From contig JAISWC010000062.1 in the NCBI GenBank assembly GCA_031271245.1, forward strand, positions 1-6,566: a DNA stretch of 6,566 nucleotides, given 5' to 3'. Below, in pieces: positions 6,022-6,566 of the stretch. The translations under genes and the position numbers were made by a program. The notes below the pieces were generated by a model. It was given only the letters and a program-made list of their open reading frames with translations. It had not been told where the DNA came from and did not search any database. The stretch's first letter is position 1. Every line of letters starts with the position of its first letter. The stretch is from Tannerella sp. (GTDB lineage Bacteria > Bacteroidota > Bacteroidia > Bacteroidales > Tannerellaceae).

Positions 6022-6467
6022 CATGTAGAGAGCGGCGAGTTTAGCTATACCTTTGTGGAGGACGAAGTTGCCGCCCTGTACCGGGACGACCGGAAAGTGG
6101 CCCTGATCTATTCGGCCTTCACGGTGATAGCCATACTCATATCCGTGCTGGAGTTGTTCGGTCTGTCGCTGTTCGACATCCGGCAGCGGCGCCGGGAGAT
6201 TGCCATCCGCAAAGTCAGTGGCGCATCGACCGGAACCATCATCCGGCTACTGCTGAAACGTTATTTCGTATTGCCGGGTATCGCCTTTGCCGTTTCCATT
6301 CCGGTAGCGCTGTTCGCCATCCACCGATATCTGGAGAATTTCGCATTTAAGGCGGCGGTATCCTGGTGGCTGTTTCCGGTTGCCTGAGTTGTCACGGCGC
6401 TCGTTTCGCTGCTCACGCTGATATACAAACCCACAGAGCAAGCAACGAAAACCTGGTCGAGGTCTTA
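6022..6467 (+). pseudogene. FtsX/MacB-type ABC transporter permease, C-terminal remnant
   Basis: Frame 1 from about 6022 reads ESGEFSYTFVEDEVAALYRDD, the end of a periplasmic MacB-type domain. A transmembrane segment follows (VALIYSAFTVIAILISVLELFGL), then the FtsX coupling loop RRREIAIRKVSGAS, a second membrane segment (YFVLPGIAFAVSIPVALFAI) and FAFKAAVSWWLFPVA. A TGA at 6385-6387 stops this frame where relatives usually have Trp (TGG to TGA is one transition). Homology continues in frame as VVTALVSLLTLIYK (to 6429), then moves to frame 3 with THRASNENLVEVL (6429-6467), the normal end of these permeases (A-N-E-N-P-V-E-V-L). So there are three lesions: loss of the N-terminal three quarters, a nonsense codon, and a single-base frameshift in the AAACCC run at 6427-6432. 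No start codon or RBS fits the front edge; frame 1 has a TAA at 5983-5985. The fragment lies about 45 nt after the phosphoesterase. A functional 110-residue protein starting at GTG 6055 is very unlikely. Confidence 0.85.
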
Positions 6468-6566
6468 ACCCACATTGCAGCCTGTTACGTCACAAATTTT
6501 CTAAAATCAGCAACATCCATTTTTTCAAATTCCGATTTGTGTACTACAAATTTTCGTTTGGAGTAG

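Noticed and set aside
6385..6387. TGA in the FtsX fragment read as selenocysteine or recoded tryptophan
   Set aside because: The fragment also has a frameshift and no 5' half, and I saw no SECIS-like structure; nonsense mutation in a decayed gene is simpler.
6468..6566. Continuation of the frame-3 ORF to TAG 6564-6566 as coding
   Set aside because: Homology to FtsX ends at VEVL (6467); the rest is AT-rich with no recognisable protein character, and only a short repeated ACAAATTTTC is visible.
1..6566. CRISPR array, tRNA, rRNA, insertion sequence or integrase
   Set aside because: I saw no regularly spaced repeats, no cloverleaf-type sequence, no transposase-like frame and no terminal inverted repeats with target duplications.

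Overview
This 6.6 kb window is bacterial DNA, most likely from the order Bacteroidales (Bacteroidota). The main evidence is two promoters of the Bacteroides type (TTTG, about 20 nt, TAnnTTTG), a dGTPase of the Bacteroidales form, a Bacteroidota-specific hypothetical protein family ending in a GPWSD-x-ISAIIP motif, and remnants of two genes that are common in these genomes (a BRO-N/Fic protein and an FtsX/MacB-type permease). The intact genes are fairly GC-rich, which would suit a genus such as Alistipes or a relative more than classic Bacteroides. The genus is a guess.

Layout, left to right. (1) 1-567 (+): the C-terminal part of a right-handed parallel beta-helix protein, probably a secreted carbohydrate-active protein. 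(2) 568-926: an AT-rich stretch holding the wreck of a BRO-N/Fic fusion gene, which ends in a perfect 14-bp hairpin followed by a T run. (3) 927-1418 (+): a small hypothetical protein with an unusually strong Shine-Dalgarno site, followed after 17 nt by dgt (1436-2764, +), a dNTP triphosphohydrolase. (4) 2774-4821 (-): a three-gene operon read leftward and convergent with dgt. It has a LicD-family phosphotransferase, a GT-B glycosyltransferase of fucosyltransferase-like type whose start overlaps the licD end by 17 nt, and a 61-residue protein that resembles solitary antitoxins. (5) 4822-4957: a divergent promoter region with one Bacteroides-type promoter for each direction. (6) 4958-5977 (+): an exported calcineurin-like metallophosphoesterase. 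(7) about 6022-6467 (+): a broken FtsX-type ABC permease C-terminus with a nonsense codon and a frameshift. From 6468 to 6566 I see only AT-rich sequence with no recognisable gene.

How the genes fit together: licD and the glycosyltransferase very probably act together on a surface glycan, with LicD adding a phospho-substituent and the other enzyme adding a sugar. The dGTPase is housekeeping nucleotide metabolism and appears unrelated to its neighbours. The metallophosphoesterase stands alone behind its own promoter. The two pseudogenes suggest past insertion and deletion at this locus. I found no CRISPR array, tRNA, rRNA or intact mobile element, and no convincing new multi-gene system. The least explained pieces are the licD-GT-small protein operon and the 163-residue hypothetical protein.
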